Shown here one piece after another: positions 33,651-45,586 of a stretch of 64,000 nucleotides of DNA. This DNA comes from Podospora pseudocomata (lineage: Eukaryota > Ascomycota > Sordariomycetes > Sordariales > Podosporaceae), in assembly GCF_035222375.1 (NCBI RefSeq), contig NC_085891.1, positions 1,178,001-1,242,000 of the forward strand, given 5' to 3'. The notes beneath the pieces were generated by a model. The model saw only the letters and a program-made list of their open reading frames with translations. It did not search any database and was not told the DNA's origin. The stretch's first letter is position 1, and the number at the start of each line of letters is the position of its first letter. A program made the translations under genes and the position numbers.

Positions 33651-35579
33651 TCAGAAAAGGGCTCCCAACATGCGTTTGCGTAAGGGTTTCTTTTCTTCAG
33701 GCTCGAAATTGACCGGATCCCTAAACTTGGCATCCGTCTTGAGATCAATCGCGTGCAGAGGCGTCTGCAGCCTCCACTCTCCCGTCTTCACCTTCCACCC
33801 GAGCCAGAGAACAAACATCACCGGTGCGGCCAGGTAGCCCTTGAAGAACTTCTCAGCCGTTTCCGCCGCAGTAGCACCTGGTTTAGGCTATTATCAACAA
33901 AAAGAGTCAGCAAATATCACTATGATAGAGGACAAGAAGATGGAAAAACAGACCTTGGCGCAGACGTAGAAGGCGGCTGCGAGACAGACGCCGTTGAAAA
34001 TGAGGGCAATCCAGCTTCCCCAGACACCACCTGATGGCTTGTATGGGACCAGGTCAAGGGACAAGCCTTGGACCTGCATAGCCTTCCGGAAGCGAATGTG
34101 CGCGAGGCAAATCGAGCCCCAGATGAAGAAATACGTCACGCCAGTGACGGCAAGAAGCCAGTCGAACAACTTCATACCCGCATCGTTCGGTGCCAGCCCG
34201 ACATACGCAATCAAGGCAAACAGGAGGAGCACGATGGTGCAACGCATAGGACGGCCCTGCTTGTCGATTTTGGCCAGACAAGTGGGTGCCATGCCAACTT
34301 GAGCCATCGCCTGGACAGTGCGAGTGAAACCAAACGACGACGAGTTGGCGACACTGATGACGGCGATGGTGATGACGCCGTTCATGATGTGTGGGAGCAC
34401 CTTGATTCCGGCATCCTGGATCGCCAAAACGAATGGTGATGCTTTGCTGTTGGCGCCCTCTGATCCGAGGAGTCGAGGATCGTCGGATGGCAAAATCAGG
34501 CCCATGATGAATAGGTTGAGAATGTAAAAGAAAGAGATGCGCCAAAAGACCTGCTTGCAGGCTTTGGGGACCGACTTCTCGGGGTTCTCTGATTCGGCCG
34601 CCGCGAGACCGGCCAGTTCGGTGCCGCCGAAAGAGAAAGAAGCGATCACAAAAACGCTGGCAAAGCCCTCAAAGCCGTTCCTGAAAGCACCCGGGTCGCT
34701 CCAGTATTCGCCGCCCAAGTATCCCTTCCTTCCCACAGCGCCCGTGTTGATGACGATGCCGAGTATGATGAAGCCGCTGCAGGCTATGATCTTGATGACG
34801 CTGAGGACACATTCGACTGTGTTTTCGTGTCAGAACGCGAGCTCCTTGCTGTGCTCTAGTGGGGACACAAACCTTCGCCATATCCTCGAACTCCAAATAT
34901 TTGAATAAGTGCCAGTACTACCAGAAACACCGTCACCCATACTCCCATGTTAATTGTGTCGTTCCAAAATTGTATCGTGATCGAGGCCGCAATAAGCTCA
35001 AAAGGAAGGATGATCAGCCAGGTTAGAGCGTAGCCCCAGCCGATGGCGAAGCCCCTGAGACATGGCAGTTAGCGATCACCAGTCTATCACGTATAAAAAT
35101 AACAGTGAACTTGCCATGTTGGGTCAAGAAATCTTAAGCAGTGTTCGAAAAAGGCGCCATTGGAAGGATAGACGACCGAGAGCTCGGCGAGAGCCTGACA
35201 AGTAAACAACATCATTATTCCGATGAGAGTGTAGCATATAAGCTTGGAGAAAAGTTAGCTCGAGTCGGCTCTGTTAACAAGATAGATGCACTCACCACGC
35301 TGCCTGGTCCACCTGCACTCAACGCTGCCCCAGACCCAATGAAGAGACCAGCGCCAATCGCACCACCTGGAAGAGAACGGTATTGTCAGAACAATACCAC
35401 CGTCCGCAAGCTGGGGACATACCCATGGCAATCATTTGAAGATGCCTGTTCTTGAGGGACTTCTTGAGCTGGTTGTTCTCGACCGGGGTCAGTATCCCCA
35501 TCTCCTCGTCCCGGCTGCTGGAGCGGGAAGCATTGTCCCGCGCTATCACTTTGGTGCCGGCCTCGTCTGGTGTAGTCAT
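33651..35579 (-). CDS. Amino-acid permease (AAT/YAT family, GAP1-like)
   Basis: Six exons: 35579-35423, 35366-35296, 35242-35115, 35054-34873, 34816-33954, 33887-33651; 545 residues. Twelve hydrophobic segments are expected; the signature runs from LKNRHLQMIAMGGAIGAGLFIGSG across the first splice, and FSFGGTELAGLAAAES and QVFWRISFFYILNLFIMGL are diagnostic of yeast-type amino-acid transporters. The N-terminus is cytosolic and Ser/Asp/Glu-rich; the C-terminus (EFEPEEKKPLRKR-like) is charged. Introns are about 53-66 nt. Intron 3 (35114-35055) begins GCAAGT after the Trp of DPTW and ends CTCAG, so it is a GC-AG intron; the other donors are GT. Located at the plasma membrane by family; substrate cannot be read from the sequence. 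Confidence 0.9.
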
Positions 35580-36909
35580 GTCGTCGTTTCTTGCTTTTGA
35601 TGAACGTGGTTGTTGGGGTGGTCTCGGAACAAAAAAATTGTGACATAAATGGCCTGAGCGAGGAAGGCCAGCAGAGCAGACAAGGAGGGGGATAGCGGGC
35701 TATTAGTATACATGGTGATGCCGCCACCAGAATGATAACGAGAATTATGGTTTGGAATCTAGCAAGCCAAAACCCCTTGGCGCTATACTGGTGTTCACTG
35801 GCATGGAAGATAGCAGAAGATAGACTGGTGAACTCTTGATATTGGCCCCCGTACAAGTCGTCCGCCGTCGGGATTGGGTTGGTAGACGGGGAGGACTAGA
35901 AAATGCCCTCCGGTTTCCATTCTGGGCCGAATCACAGACTTGTTCTCTCGGAGGGACCGAGTAGATCTCTGTTATCAGGGCAAAGGTGCCGGTCGAGTGT
36001 TCTGTGGGTCGGAGATGGACATAAGGTTTGGACGATGCAATGACACCATCCTGACAGGACCCTAGGTCTCCACTGTTCCCCCGCCAGGGTTGCCAGTTCG
36101 AATGCCATTCCATCTTGACAGGACCCTTCCTGCCGATCGATGGAACCAAACCAAAGCGTCGGTCTTTGAGGTGTCGAGCTGGCTACTTCTTGACGGTCAG
36201 ATTACCACGTCTCGCTGAACCAGAAACGGTCTTTGGCAGTTCGTTCTCCGTCTTCCTTTTCAAGTTTTGGATCATGAACCAAGCGTTTGCTCAACCGGTC
36301 AAGTCAATCTAGTCTTTGATAAGCATATCCCAGAGTGATGATTCGAAACGGCAACTAAGTGATAGGAGAATCGGACGTACGCAAACCTCTCTGAGAACCT
36401 GGAAGAGAAGAGAAAGCACCACCCAGAATCAAGCAACACCATGCGAGAATGCGAGAAAAGCTTGTGGCCATTGTGAAGGGACTTGTGTCGTGGTCCCCAG
36501 CTTCCCCCGGGAGTTCCAGCCAACATATTCCTCCCGACTTGTGAAGACACCAGCTTATCTCGTCACCCGCGCTATGTATGGGGCACCTCCTTTCTTCATG
36601 ATGCAATGGAACAAGTCCAGATACCACCACCCCACGACCCAAGAAATACGATCGAGCCATTGACATCATACCTCGATCAACCTGCCCCATCTCGGTGTTA
36701 ACACCAGTCCGATTCACATGGTCACCGTTAGAAGTGACGACAGGTAGCCGGCGCCCGTAACGCCGGGATTTCTCCACGTTCCCGGATGTAAGGCCATGTG
36801 CAACAACCAGACTCGACTCTGGGGTATGACACTCTTGTGAAGAAAGACCGTCACTTGTACCTATTCGTAGAGATGCCTTCAAAGCTGTCACAACTTCAAC
36901 TACACCTCT
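35580..36909. other. 1.3 kb spacer, permease promoter and TTI1 3' end
   Basis: No gene supported. Open frames on the minus strand (36355-36891) have no recognisable similarity. Confidence 0.4.
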
Positions 36910-39900
36910 CTACCTTCCTCCAACCTCCACCCTCACAAACCCAAACCCCTCCATCACCGGCTGCTTAACCTCCAACCCCCTCAGCAACCCCCTCTCATAC
37001 AACCCCAACCAAACCGCATCCCCATTCACCGTCTCCATCGCGTCCTTTAATTCCTTCTGCCCAGGCAAGACATCAACCACCAACTCCAAAATCTCATCAA
37101 ACATCTCATCCTCCACCTTGACATAGGAAACAACATCCCTCACCAACCCAACCGCCGCCTCCCAAAGCCGCGTAGATTGTGAAAACCTCCCGGCCCCTGA
37201 AGGTGTGGTATACGACGACGAGGAAACCATCTTCATCCCCCCATTATCAGGAGATGTAGTCGGCCCACTGCCAAAATCAAGGTTGAGCAGTCCCCCTGTT
37301 CCAATCGAGGATGACAACAAACCCGTAGAAGCCGTAGAAGTAGGAATCATAATCCCTCCCCCCTCACTTCTATTCCCACCACCACCACCACCACCACCAC
37401 CAATCAACCCCCTCCCATTGTTACTCGTCCGCTTCTTCTGACCCATAGCCTCCGCCTTAACCTTGATCATCCAAGCCCTCAACCCCTGCCCCTTTTCTCC
37501 CCACACACTCCTCAACCTCGTCCCCAAAAAGTCACCCGCCCCTTTACACAGCCCCCCCAACGCCTTAGCAGCCGCTATCGCAACAAAGGGCTCCGGATCA
37601 TGCAACCTCGTGGTCAAAACCGGCCAGATCACGTTCACAAGCGGTAAGAATGCATCCTCCGACTGGGACAAGGCAGGTGTAACGGTTGTAATGAGATCCA
37701 GGAGTGATTTCCTCAGGGTAGGAGTAGGAGAGGTAAGATAGTGCTGCGTCAGCGTCAGTATCCTAGTCAGCAACTGATACGTCGGCGTCTGGACAGCTTC
37801 TTTCTCTTCCTCCATCTCCTTCTTTTCTTCTTCTTCATCATCATCATCATCCTCAGCAGCTTCCAGCTCCTCAACAAACGACTTCTCCTTCCTCTTCTCC
37901 CTCCCCGGACCCCAGGCCTTTCTTGGGACAGGCCGAAACGGCTCCTCAGCCCTCGATTTTGACCCCTCCACTCTCGCAAGATGCTTCCCCACCGTTTCCA
38001 GAATCCCCTCCACCCCCTGAGGTCGATAACCCCTCTTCTTATGATCAACAGCAGGTTCGCTGTCACCACCCGCAAGAAGCAACACATCCGACTTCACACC
38101 CTGCGTCACGACCTCCCCCAAAACATCAAACAGCCCCTCAACAAAAACAGGATACCCATGATAATTATCCAGCGCCGCAAAAACAGCCTGCACCGTATCC
38201 TCCAAAAACGGCACCAGTTTCGGCCCCGTCAGCCTAATCATCATCGTCAAAACCCTCGTCGAAGCAGGGCTTATGTCAAAAGTATTGAGGCGTAGGGAGA
38301 CAGAATCAAGCATGTAATCCGCATTGTCGACAATCAACTCCGACACGGAACCATACCCGCACGAAGAGGCGAGAATGTTCAACGTAGTGATCGCATGCCG
38401 CCTGAGTTGAGGCTTTTCTGACCCGAGAAAGGTAGTGACAGGATACAAGACGTCGATGAGCTCGGGGCGAAAGTCCTCTTCCAGACGGGTGGCATAATAC
38501 GCGGTGACCTCGAGGGCGAGGGCTTCGAGTTGCCAGGGGGGGGGTTCGACAGAGTCAGAGCGGGACGCGAGAACAGAGGTGGAAAAGTCGTAGAGCTCTT
38601 GGAAGGCTTCGTCTTGCTGCTGGGTCTCGCCCAGGGCAGAAAAGTCAAAGAGCTCGTCCATGTCGGCAGATTGGGCGTAGCTCGACTTGAGGAGCTGAAA
38701 GGCGAGCCAGAAGGAGGCAATCTGTGTTGTGGGTTCATCCGAGTCGCGGACGTAGCTGAGCATAGAGGTTGCGAGCTTGACCTGTAGACTCGAAGGCCCG
38801 ATCTGAGAGATGAGGGAGCCGAGCTCGTTTCGGGTAGCCTTTTGGCCTTCAGAGCCAAGAATGACAGGGCTGTATGTTGCCAACTCGGTATATCCTGATC
38901 TGATGAGGGCTGTGGGCTGAGATAGATCGACGGCGCCTAGGTCATCAATCACCTTTGGAGGTTTCGAAGCCTTCATCAGAGTGATGATGCTGTCTCTTAG
39001 TGAATCAGCCAGAGAATCGTCCAGAGTTGACGAGTCCATCTGCATGGCAACTCCTAGCTTGCTTCCCCGGAGAATACTTCTGATAGCCAATTGCTTGGTC
39101 TTTTCGTTGCTGGATTGCATCATTCTTGGGAGGCCAGCGACCCAGCTGTACAGGGCAGATTTGATGCCGTTGCTCAGCTCCGGGTAGATGCTGACGAGGT
39201 CCTGGAGGCTGGTCTCGAGTCTTGATTGAGCTGCGTCATCCTCCTGCAACATCAGTGCTGTCTCGACCAATATTGATTGACTGTCAGCGAGTGAAGCGTG
39301 ACACTCATCCAGCAGAGCGATACATAGTCTGTAAAGAGCACGCTGGACCTCTTCAGACTCATTACTTCGCAACTTGAGAACCGCAGATAAAGCAATCTTC
39401 ACTTGAGCAGCAGTTGCTTTCAGCCATGACGGTGTTAGTTCGATATCCCTGGACTCTGAGTCGCCTTCGGATTTTGTCTCCTCCGCGGCCGGTGTGGCTG
39501 TCTCCAGCTGCCGGAGCAGACCCCTGACCTTGAGGTCACCCAACACATTGACAAACACAAGCTGGAGGGCTTCCAAACAAGCCACAAGAACTCGCTTTTG
39601 AGTTTGCCTTTCAAGCGGCGGAGACAACCGTTTACCGAGACCAGACACCGTGCCAGGCAGAAACTGAGCAAGAACAGAGTTGTCTCTGGTGCTGATGAAG
39701 ACAGCCCGCAAGCAAGCCACCGCCTCAAGTTGAATCAAAGAAGGAAGATCCTCGGTGACGGCATCAATCATCACAGTGACACTGTGACCAAGTGCCGGGA
39801 TGGAGTCTTCTCCAGGAATCTCCGATCTTTTAAGCCGAGCAGGGTCGACTGAAGTGATCAAGGCTCCCAGCGTTTTGAACCCTTCAATAATCGTTTCTTC

Positions 39901-40364
39901 CGGGACGTCCTTCTTCCTTTCTTGACCGGGCACACCACCAATGGTGAACGAAAGAAGAATCAAAAGCTGCCGAAAAAGGGCTGCCGATGTTTTGACCTTC
40001 CACCCATGCTGTATGAGTTCTCTAAGTAGACGGATGACGCCCTCGACCACCCGCATGGGGTATTGGTCCCTGTCACGGAGGACTTGCGACAAAGGGACAA
40101 AGACATAGTCGGCGAGCCTGTCGTCTAGGATGCTGTCATCTTGGCTGGCCTGGGTTGACCAGAGTTCAGTGAGCGATTCGACATGTTGCAGAATCTCTTT
40201 GGCATCGGCTGTCTTGTCCTGGGAGCGGACGGCCAACTGGTTGAGAGGCACACAGACCCGCTTCAACTGTTGCAATGTCAGTCAAAGTGTCTGGCATTGA
40301 TGTGAGCACAACCTACCTTTTGGAAGAACTCGGTCCTTGGAGTAGAGACTGCGGTTGTCGACAT
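36910..40364 (-). CDS. TTI1: TELO2-interacting protein 1 homologue (TTT complex)
   Basis: Tti1 works with Tel2 and Tti2 and Hsp90 to fold PIKK kinases such as TOR, ATM/Tel1 and ATR/Mec1. Exon 1 (40364-40317) encodes MSTTAVSTPRTEFFQK; a 50-nt intron (donor GTAGGT, acceptor ACAG) joins it to LKRVCVPLNQLAVRS in exon 2 (40266-36910), recreating the usual FFQKLKxxCVxL start. 1134 residues, almost entirely helical HEAT repeats, with family blocks YVFVPLSQVLRDRDQYPMRVVEGVIRLL near the N-terminus and VNVIWPVLTTRLHDPEPFVAIAAAKALGGLC toward the C-terminus. An acidic insert (EDDDDDEEEEKKEMEEEKE) and Gly/Ser-rich insert lie between repeats in the last third. Head to head with SYF2. Confidence 0.92.
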
Positions 40365-40975
40365 GGTGTTCAGCCCGGAGCACCGCTCATTAGAGATGAG
40401 TTGGGCTTCGGTAGTTGCTTTCCAGAGGATGGCAAGTGATGGATGCTGAACTTAAGCTCGCTCTTGCCCAGCTGCCTAACGGCTCAAAGTTGAACAGCCC
40501 AAGGTATCCCAAGTCACAGCTGCGATGCCGATATGCTGAATGATTTTCAATGGAAAATTAGATGTACGCTGCTAATTCATATTTCTCATGTCTCTCAGAG
40601 TGTTTGAATGTGGTTCCATAATGGTGTCTCAACAGCGGCTTCAACAGCGGCTTCAACAGCGGCTTCAACAGCGGCTTCAACAGCGGCTTCTATAGCGGTT
40701 GTGCTGCTGTAACTTTGGGCCTTTTGCTCGCCGTAAGCTTCGAACCCGACTTTGGGTGAAGCAAAAGCATCAAGGGTTAGGGTTATGTTAAGACTTTGGC
40801 CCCACAAAAGCCAACAAGGTTCTTTTCGCAACAACCGTCTGGCCTACAAAGTCCACCATTCATCCATGATTCCAACTTGCGACTTGCGACCGTCATCCCA
40901 TCATCACCAAACAACAACAACAATAACAACAACAACAACAACAACAAACAACCACACAAACCCCCAACCATCAAA
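40365..40975. promoter_or_regulatory. Shared TTI1/SYF2 promoter with repeats
   Basis: 611 bases between divergent genes. Contains a 12-base tandem repeat (40629-40690), a GGGTTAGGGTTA telobox-like site (40774-40785) and a CAA/AAC-rich tract just upstream of the SYF2 start (about 40910-40949), likely in its 5' UTR. Confidence 0.45.
40629..40690. repeat. 12-bp minisatellite, about five copies
   Basis: Unit AACAGCGGCTTC is repeated in tandem about five times, the last copy diverging to CTATAGCGG. The unit is a multiple of three and has no stop in some frames, but it lies in a promoter between two divergent genes. Confidence 0.95.
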
Positions 40976-41866
40976 ATGCCCCCCACCACCAAAAGAAAAT
41001 CCCCCGCCTCCGACCGCGAGGAAGAAACCTCACCCGAACCCTCCTCCAAGCGACAAGCCACACCAACAACAACAGAACCATCAAATCCCACCCCATCAGC
41101 AGAACCCCCGTCACAAACCTCAACCCAACAATCCCGCCTCGCCCGCTTCAAAGCCCTCCAAGCCCGCGCCAAATCCTCCTCCACCCAAAACCTCAAAGAA
41201 GCCACCAAAGAATCCCAACGCCTCGCCTCCGACCCCTCCCAACTAACCGCCATAAACCGCAAGCACGCCGTAGCCTCCCACAAGCTCCTCAAAGCCGAAA
41301 TCGAAGACTCGGGCGGCGACTTTGAACGAAAGCGCGCGTGGGACTGGACGATCGAAGAGTCCGAACGCTGGGACAAGCGCGTCAAGAAGAAGGACGCCCA
41401 CAGGGACGACACCGCCTTCCGCGACTACCAGCGCCAGTCGGAAAAGTCGTACAAGCGTCAGCTCAAGAGCATGGGCGCGCCCGATGTCGAGAAATACACC
41501 CGCGACAAGATGGCGGCGATTGAAAAGGCGGCCGCCGAGGGGACGCTCGAGATTGTCGAGACGGAGGACGGGGAGATGATTGCTGTTGACAAGGATGGCA
41601 CGTTTTTTAGCACGGCGGATTCGACGGATTTTGCGCGACATAAACCTGACAAGGCGGCGGTGGATAGGCTGGTGGAGGATCTGAGAAAGGCCGAGGAGGC
41701 GTCGCTCAAGAAGAGGAGGGAGAGGCAGGCTAGGAATGGGGAGGATAATGGGGACGTGACGTATATTAACGAGAAGAACAAGCAGTTTAACCAGAAGCTG
41801 GCGCGGTTCTACAACAAGTACACGGCCGAGATTCGGGATAGTTTTGAGAGGGGAACTATGGTTTAG
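40976..41866 (+). CDS. SYF2: Pre-mRNA splicing factor Syf2
   Basis: Single exon, 296 residues. Syf2 is a helical component of the NTC/Prp19-related complex in catalytically active spliceosomes. I place the start at MPPTTKRKSPASDREEE, after a CAA-rich leader; the frame is open further upstream but there it reads low-complexity Asn repeats. Family blocks: RLARFKALQARAKSS, NRKHAVASHKLLKAE, DFERKRAWDWTIEESERWDKRVKKK, YKRQLKSMGAPDVEKYTRDK and the C-terminal NEKNKQFNQKLARFYNKYTAEIRDSFERGTMV. Coding strand is C-rich at the 5' end and G-rich at the 3' end. Converges on COQ11, about 200 bases between stops. Confidence 0.95.
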   Translation: MPPTTKRKSPASDREEETSPEPSSKRQATPTTTEPSNPTPSAEPPSQTSTQQSRLARFKALQARAKSSSTQNLKEATKESQRLASDPSQLTAINRKHAVASHKLLKAEIEDSGGDFERKRAWDWTIEESERWDKRVKKKDAHRDDTAFRDYQRQSEKSYKRQLKSMGAPDVEKYTRDKMAAIEKAAAEGTLEIVETEDGEMIAVDKDGTFFSTADSTDFARHKPDKAAVDRLVEDLRKAEEASLKKRRERQARNGEDNGDVTYINEKNKQFNQKLARFYNKYTAEIRDSFERGTMV

Positions 41867-42063
41867 TTTGGATTGTTTTGGGGTTGTAACATCAAAGAAA
41901 AAAAACATTGGACGAGCGATACGGAGTTCAACCATGACGTGGGGTATTCTATTCATCTTACAACAACTGGTCATGCAGCCAGTGTTCGCCTGCTCATGGC
42001 AAAACGATCAAAATACAGTTACTGCTACTTGACTTCACACAGCCCGCCTTTCTGGTCTCTCTC

Positions 42064-42956
42064 TTAAAGCATCGTCTTTCTCCACCCCTTGGTCCCCAAC
42101 TCCTCAATCTCTTTTGGTTCAACAACCCCCCTCACACTCTGGTCACCCAGCCCCTCCACCACCGCATCAGCCACCAAGTCCACCTTGAGAGGTTTGATTG
42201 CGGCCGCCCCCAGCACCCCCCTGAGCAACCCCCCCGTGAGCCCATCCACCGTGCTCGCGACCAGGCCCCCGGCAGCAATAGGCAGGCTCACAGCCCTAGA
42301 ACTATCCCACATGAACGGCGCGCGGTAGAAGACCGATCTCAGTTTGGGAAACTCGCGTTGGATAATGTCCTCTGCTTCCCGCTTGGTGGTGATATATCTC
42401 GAGGGTAGGACTGGCGCTCCAGCAGCGGCGGAGATGTACCCGAAGCCTTCCACCCCTGCCTTTTCGGCCTCTTTTGCGAGGAGGATGGCGCTGTCGCGGT
42501 TCATGGTTTCGTAGGTTACCTGTCTGCGTGTGTTCAGAGGACTCGGGTCGCCGGGTTTGCGGTCTAGGGGGTTGGCGGGGGAGGGGCGGCCGGAGAGGAG
42601 GGATTTGTAGTCTGCTTCGAGGAGGATGCCGAGGGTGTGGACTATGTGGGTGGCTGAGGGGAGGAAGGGGAGGTAGGATTGGGGGTTGAAGATGTCGCCT
42701 TTCTGCCAGGTTACTGAGCTGGACCAGGAGGGGGGTGGGGAGGAGGAGGGCCAGTGGGGTTGGCCGGAGCGGCTATGGGAGAGCGGGTTAGATAGATAAT
42801 ACGGGGGAGAAGGGAAGGGAAAGGAAGGGAAGGGAAGGGGGGGAGGGACCTGATGGAGATGACTTCCCAGTTGCGGGCGACGGCGGAGCGACAGATGCGG
42901 GAGCCGAGGAAGCCGTTGCCGCCGAAGACGATGAGGCGTTTGGTTGCGGTTGACAT
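42064..42956 (-). CDS. COQ11: Coenzyme Q synthome protein Coq11-like (NAD(P)-binding)
   Basis: Exon 1 42956-42850, exon 2 42772-42064; 77-nt intron of strongly pyrimidine-rich sequence with weak donor GTCCCT, branch CTAAC and acceptor ATAG. 271 residues. The Rossmann start RLIVFGGNGFLGSRICRSAVARNW and the join VISISRSGQPHW match the atypical short-chain dehydrogenases of the NDUFA9/Coq11 (YLR290C) group, mitochondrial proteins linked to ubiquinone synthesis. Further blocks: WQKGDIFNPQSY, HIVHTLGILLE, YISAAAGAPVLPSRYITTKREAE (Tyr-x-x-x-Lys like) and LRSVFYRAPFMWD. There is no classical mitochondrial presequence in the 5 residues before the Rossmann fold. Head to head with YAF9. Confidence 0.87.
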
Positions 42957-43418
42957 GGTGGGATGTGAGAATGGAGAGGGGGTGCAAATTGGGTGGATGG
43001 GTGAACGAGATGGGTTGATTTAGAGAAAGCACAAGAGAAATTCAGGGTGTATGTATGAGCGCTATCAATTGACGTTTCGCTCAACCGAAGAACCCAAGGC
43101 TCACCAGATCAGCAAAGCTCGCCGTCCGATTCACAAGCTTCCCAAGCTTATGATGAGATCATGCGACAAGGGACTTGCCGGCCGCCGCCCGGGAATTTTT
43201 GTCAAAGTTTAGCGGCTCCCCAGCAGGGATGGCACAGACCAACTTGGGGAGATCTGCCCCCGCAATCAAGGCTTGACCCGCAAACTGCCTGCCGCGCGCG
43301 GAGAACCTCTCTGAACACTTTTGAACATTTCCTACACAGTTGCGACGCGACATCCACCCTCCCCAACCCAACCGACAACAACCCCCCATCTCCCCGCGCC
43401 TACGCGCATGAAATAAAG
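42957..43418. promoter_or_regulatory. Shared COQ11/YAF9 promoter
   Basis: 462 bases between divergent genes. The YAF9 frame is open through much of it (from about 43161), but the protein start is clear at 43419. No named site recognised. Confidence 0.35.
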
Positions 43419-44219
43419 ATGGCCGACAAAAAATCCAACAAACGCATCAAATCCCTCTCCATCCACCGCCCCTTCATCTACGGCACCACCGCCCGCCCCT
43501 TCGACCCCCTCCGCAACCCCAAACCCCCCGGGATCCCCGACGACCACACCCACTCCTGGGAAGTCTTCGTCAAGGGCGTAGACGACACCGACATCACCTA
43601 CTGGCTCCGGCGCGTGCAGTTCAAACTCCACGAATCGATCCCCAACCACGTCCGCATCGTCGACGCCGTCCCGGGAAAACCCTTCTCCCTCAAAGAGACG
43701 GGCTGGGGCGAGTTCGAAATCACAATAAGGCTGTATTACGTCTCGGAATCAAACGAAAAACCCCAGACTCTATACCACCACCTCCGTCTCCATCCCTACG
43801 GCAGGACAGAGGAGGAAAAGGAGGAGATGAAAAACGGGCCTGATGGGGGTGTGGTCAAGAGTTGGAATTACGACGAGCAGATTTTCAACGAGCCTTATGA
43901 GAGCTTCTATGAGATTTTGACGTCTGGGGCTATGCCGGCTTCTTCTATGAAGGGGGGGAAGGGGGGGGGGAAGCAAAAGGGGGAGAAGGAGGTCAAGATG
44001 GAAAGGTCGGAAGGGGGGGTGTTGGCTAGGAGTGCGATGATTCCTCTCACGAATAGGGGGCCGGAATACCCTTTTAGTAGGGAGACGGAGCAGTGCGAGA
44101 TTGAGAAGCTGAAAAAGGCGCTGGTCAAGGTGGAGGAGATGACGAGGAGGACGAAGGAGGAGATGGAGAAGAAGGAGAAGAGGTTGAAGGAGCTAAAGGC
44201 AGAGGGAGCAAAGGCGTGA
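43419..44219 (+). CDS. YAF9: YEATS-domain protein Yaf9 (NuA4/SWR1)
   Basis: Single exon, 266 residues. Yaf9/GAS41 reads acetylated histone H3 and is shared by the NuA4 acetyltransferase and SWR1 remodeller that deposits H2A.Z. Start at MADKKSNKRIKSLSIHRPFIYG. YEATS domain about residues 15-150: THSWEVFVKGVDDTDITYWL, RRVQFKLHESIPNHVRIVD, PFSLKETGWGEFEITIRLYY, YHHLRLHPYG, with the aromatic acyl-lysine pocket residues (His, Trp, Gly, Phe) in place. YDEQIFNEPYESFYEIL follows, then a Gly/Lys-rich linker and a C-terminal coiled coil from about 220 that docks on Swc4 in yeast. Low-complexity linker (about 180-200) is encoded by G-runs and may vary in length. Confidence 0.94.
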   Translation: MADKKSNKRIKSLSIHRPFIYGTTARPFDPLRNPKPPGIPDDHTHSWEVFVKGVDDTDITYWLRRVQFKLHESIPNHVRIVDAVPGKPFSLKETGWGEFEITIRLYYVSESNEKPQTLYHHLRLHPYGRTEEEKEEMKNGPDGGVVKSWNYDEQIFNEPYESFYEILTSGAMPASSMKGGKGGGKQKGEKEVKMERSEGGVLARSAMIPLTNRGPEYPFSRETEQCEIEKLKKALVKVEEMTRRTKEEMEKKEKRLKELKAEGAKA

Positions 44220-45586
44220 GATTTATGTGGTCTGAGGTATTGGGTTCTGGTTGGCAAATGGCGTCTTGTAAGAATATTGCAAAATTTGATACCCGCTCAT
44301 GGGGCAAAGAAAAGGGGCGTTGGGGGAGTTTTGGCTTTGGTTGTATATCAAGGTTTTGTGTGTAATCTACCAGAGGTAGTGAATGACAGTGCCACGAGGA
44401 TGAGGCACTGGAAATGCAATGTCTTGAGAGCAAGACGACACACACACCTACCTACGCTGCCGTTCTCATCTCATTTTTGCTCACTGCATTGTCAATATCT
44501 ACTTCTCCCACGCTAAAATCATTCCTAATCGGCATGTCATTTTGGCTGGCTCCTTGAATGTTGTCTTGCCTGGTGGCTTTGCTGCTGTTTGCCACCTTGG
44601 GCTTTGACACCATCCACAACATCAGAACAAAGTTTTGCATCCCAAAAAAACCAAATCCACACACACCACATGTGATCTTGTAATATTTCTTATTATCAAA
44701 GAAGAGTCGAGAGTTGTCAAGGTAAAGGTATCCAAAGTCCCCACAACAAAATCCATAGTTCCAGCTAGATTTCAAATACCAGCATGGGGACTACTGTTTA
44801 CCGCATTTCCACACGCACTTTGGTATACACATCGCCCTGGGCGTCTCACACACACCGCGACGAGATTTAATATCCCCCCCTCCACCACTTCAAGCCGGCC
44901 AACATAGGAAAACCACACACCCACACACCCACACACCCCACCCCAAAAAAGACATCACGAAAGAAAAAGAAAGGAAAAAAAGAGGGAATATAGACTTTAT
45001 CAAAAGCGTCGTTGGTTGGTTGTGTTTATGCGTCCGGACAAAAAGAAAACGAAACAAAACCAGAAAAACCACAGGAAAGGATCTCTCACTTTCACCCGCT
45101 CCTTCTCTCTCTCAAACTCAACAAATGCTTTTCCCATCCAAATATCAAATAGTCCACACAAAAACTTTTATCATGTAGACCCCACTCAACCCAGGAAAAA
45201 CTACCCAACCCATCTAAGCCATACCACCCCCGCCCCCCAAAAATGATGTATCAGCCGGAACCAAGAAACCCAACCAACCAACAGTAGTAATATTCCCTCT
45301 TCCGGTAAAACCAAGTGTCTTTTTTTTTCTTTTGATATCCCTTCAACGCCATGAAAAAGAAAAACGGCAATCCGAAAAGCCAAGATGATGTAGCGCAATC
45401 CATTAAGACAAGTACAATGTCGCGGGCTGCCATGTCGCTATACTTTCAAAAGACAAACAACAACGCCATATGAGAGAGAAAAAAAGAGTCGAATATGTTC
45501 AAGAAGAAAAGAACAACAAAGGGGAATCTTTGGTACTCGAAAAACAAAAGTGATAAGAGGGGTTGTTGCTGCGGATAGTCGCGCCA
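44220..45586. other. 1.4 kb convergent spacer YAF9-MDM34
   Basis: 3' sides of two convergent genes; A- and C-rich with short CACA repeats (about 44915-44940). No gene supported. Confidence 0.4.

Noticed and set aside
43161-43418. In-frame upstream extension of YAF9
   Set aside because: The YEATS family starts close to MADKK; the extension is low complexity and lies in the shared promoter.
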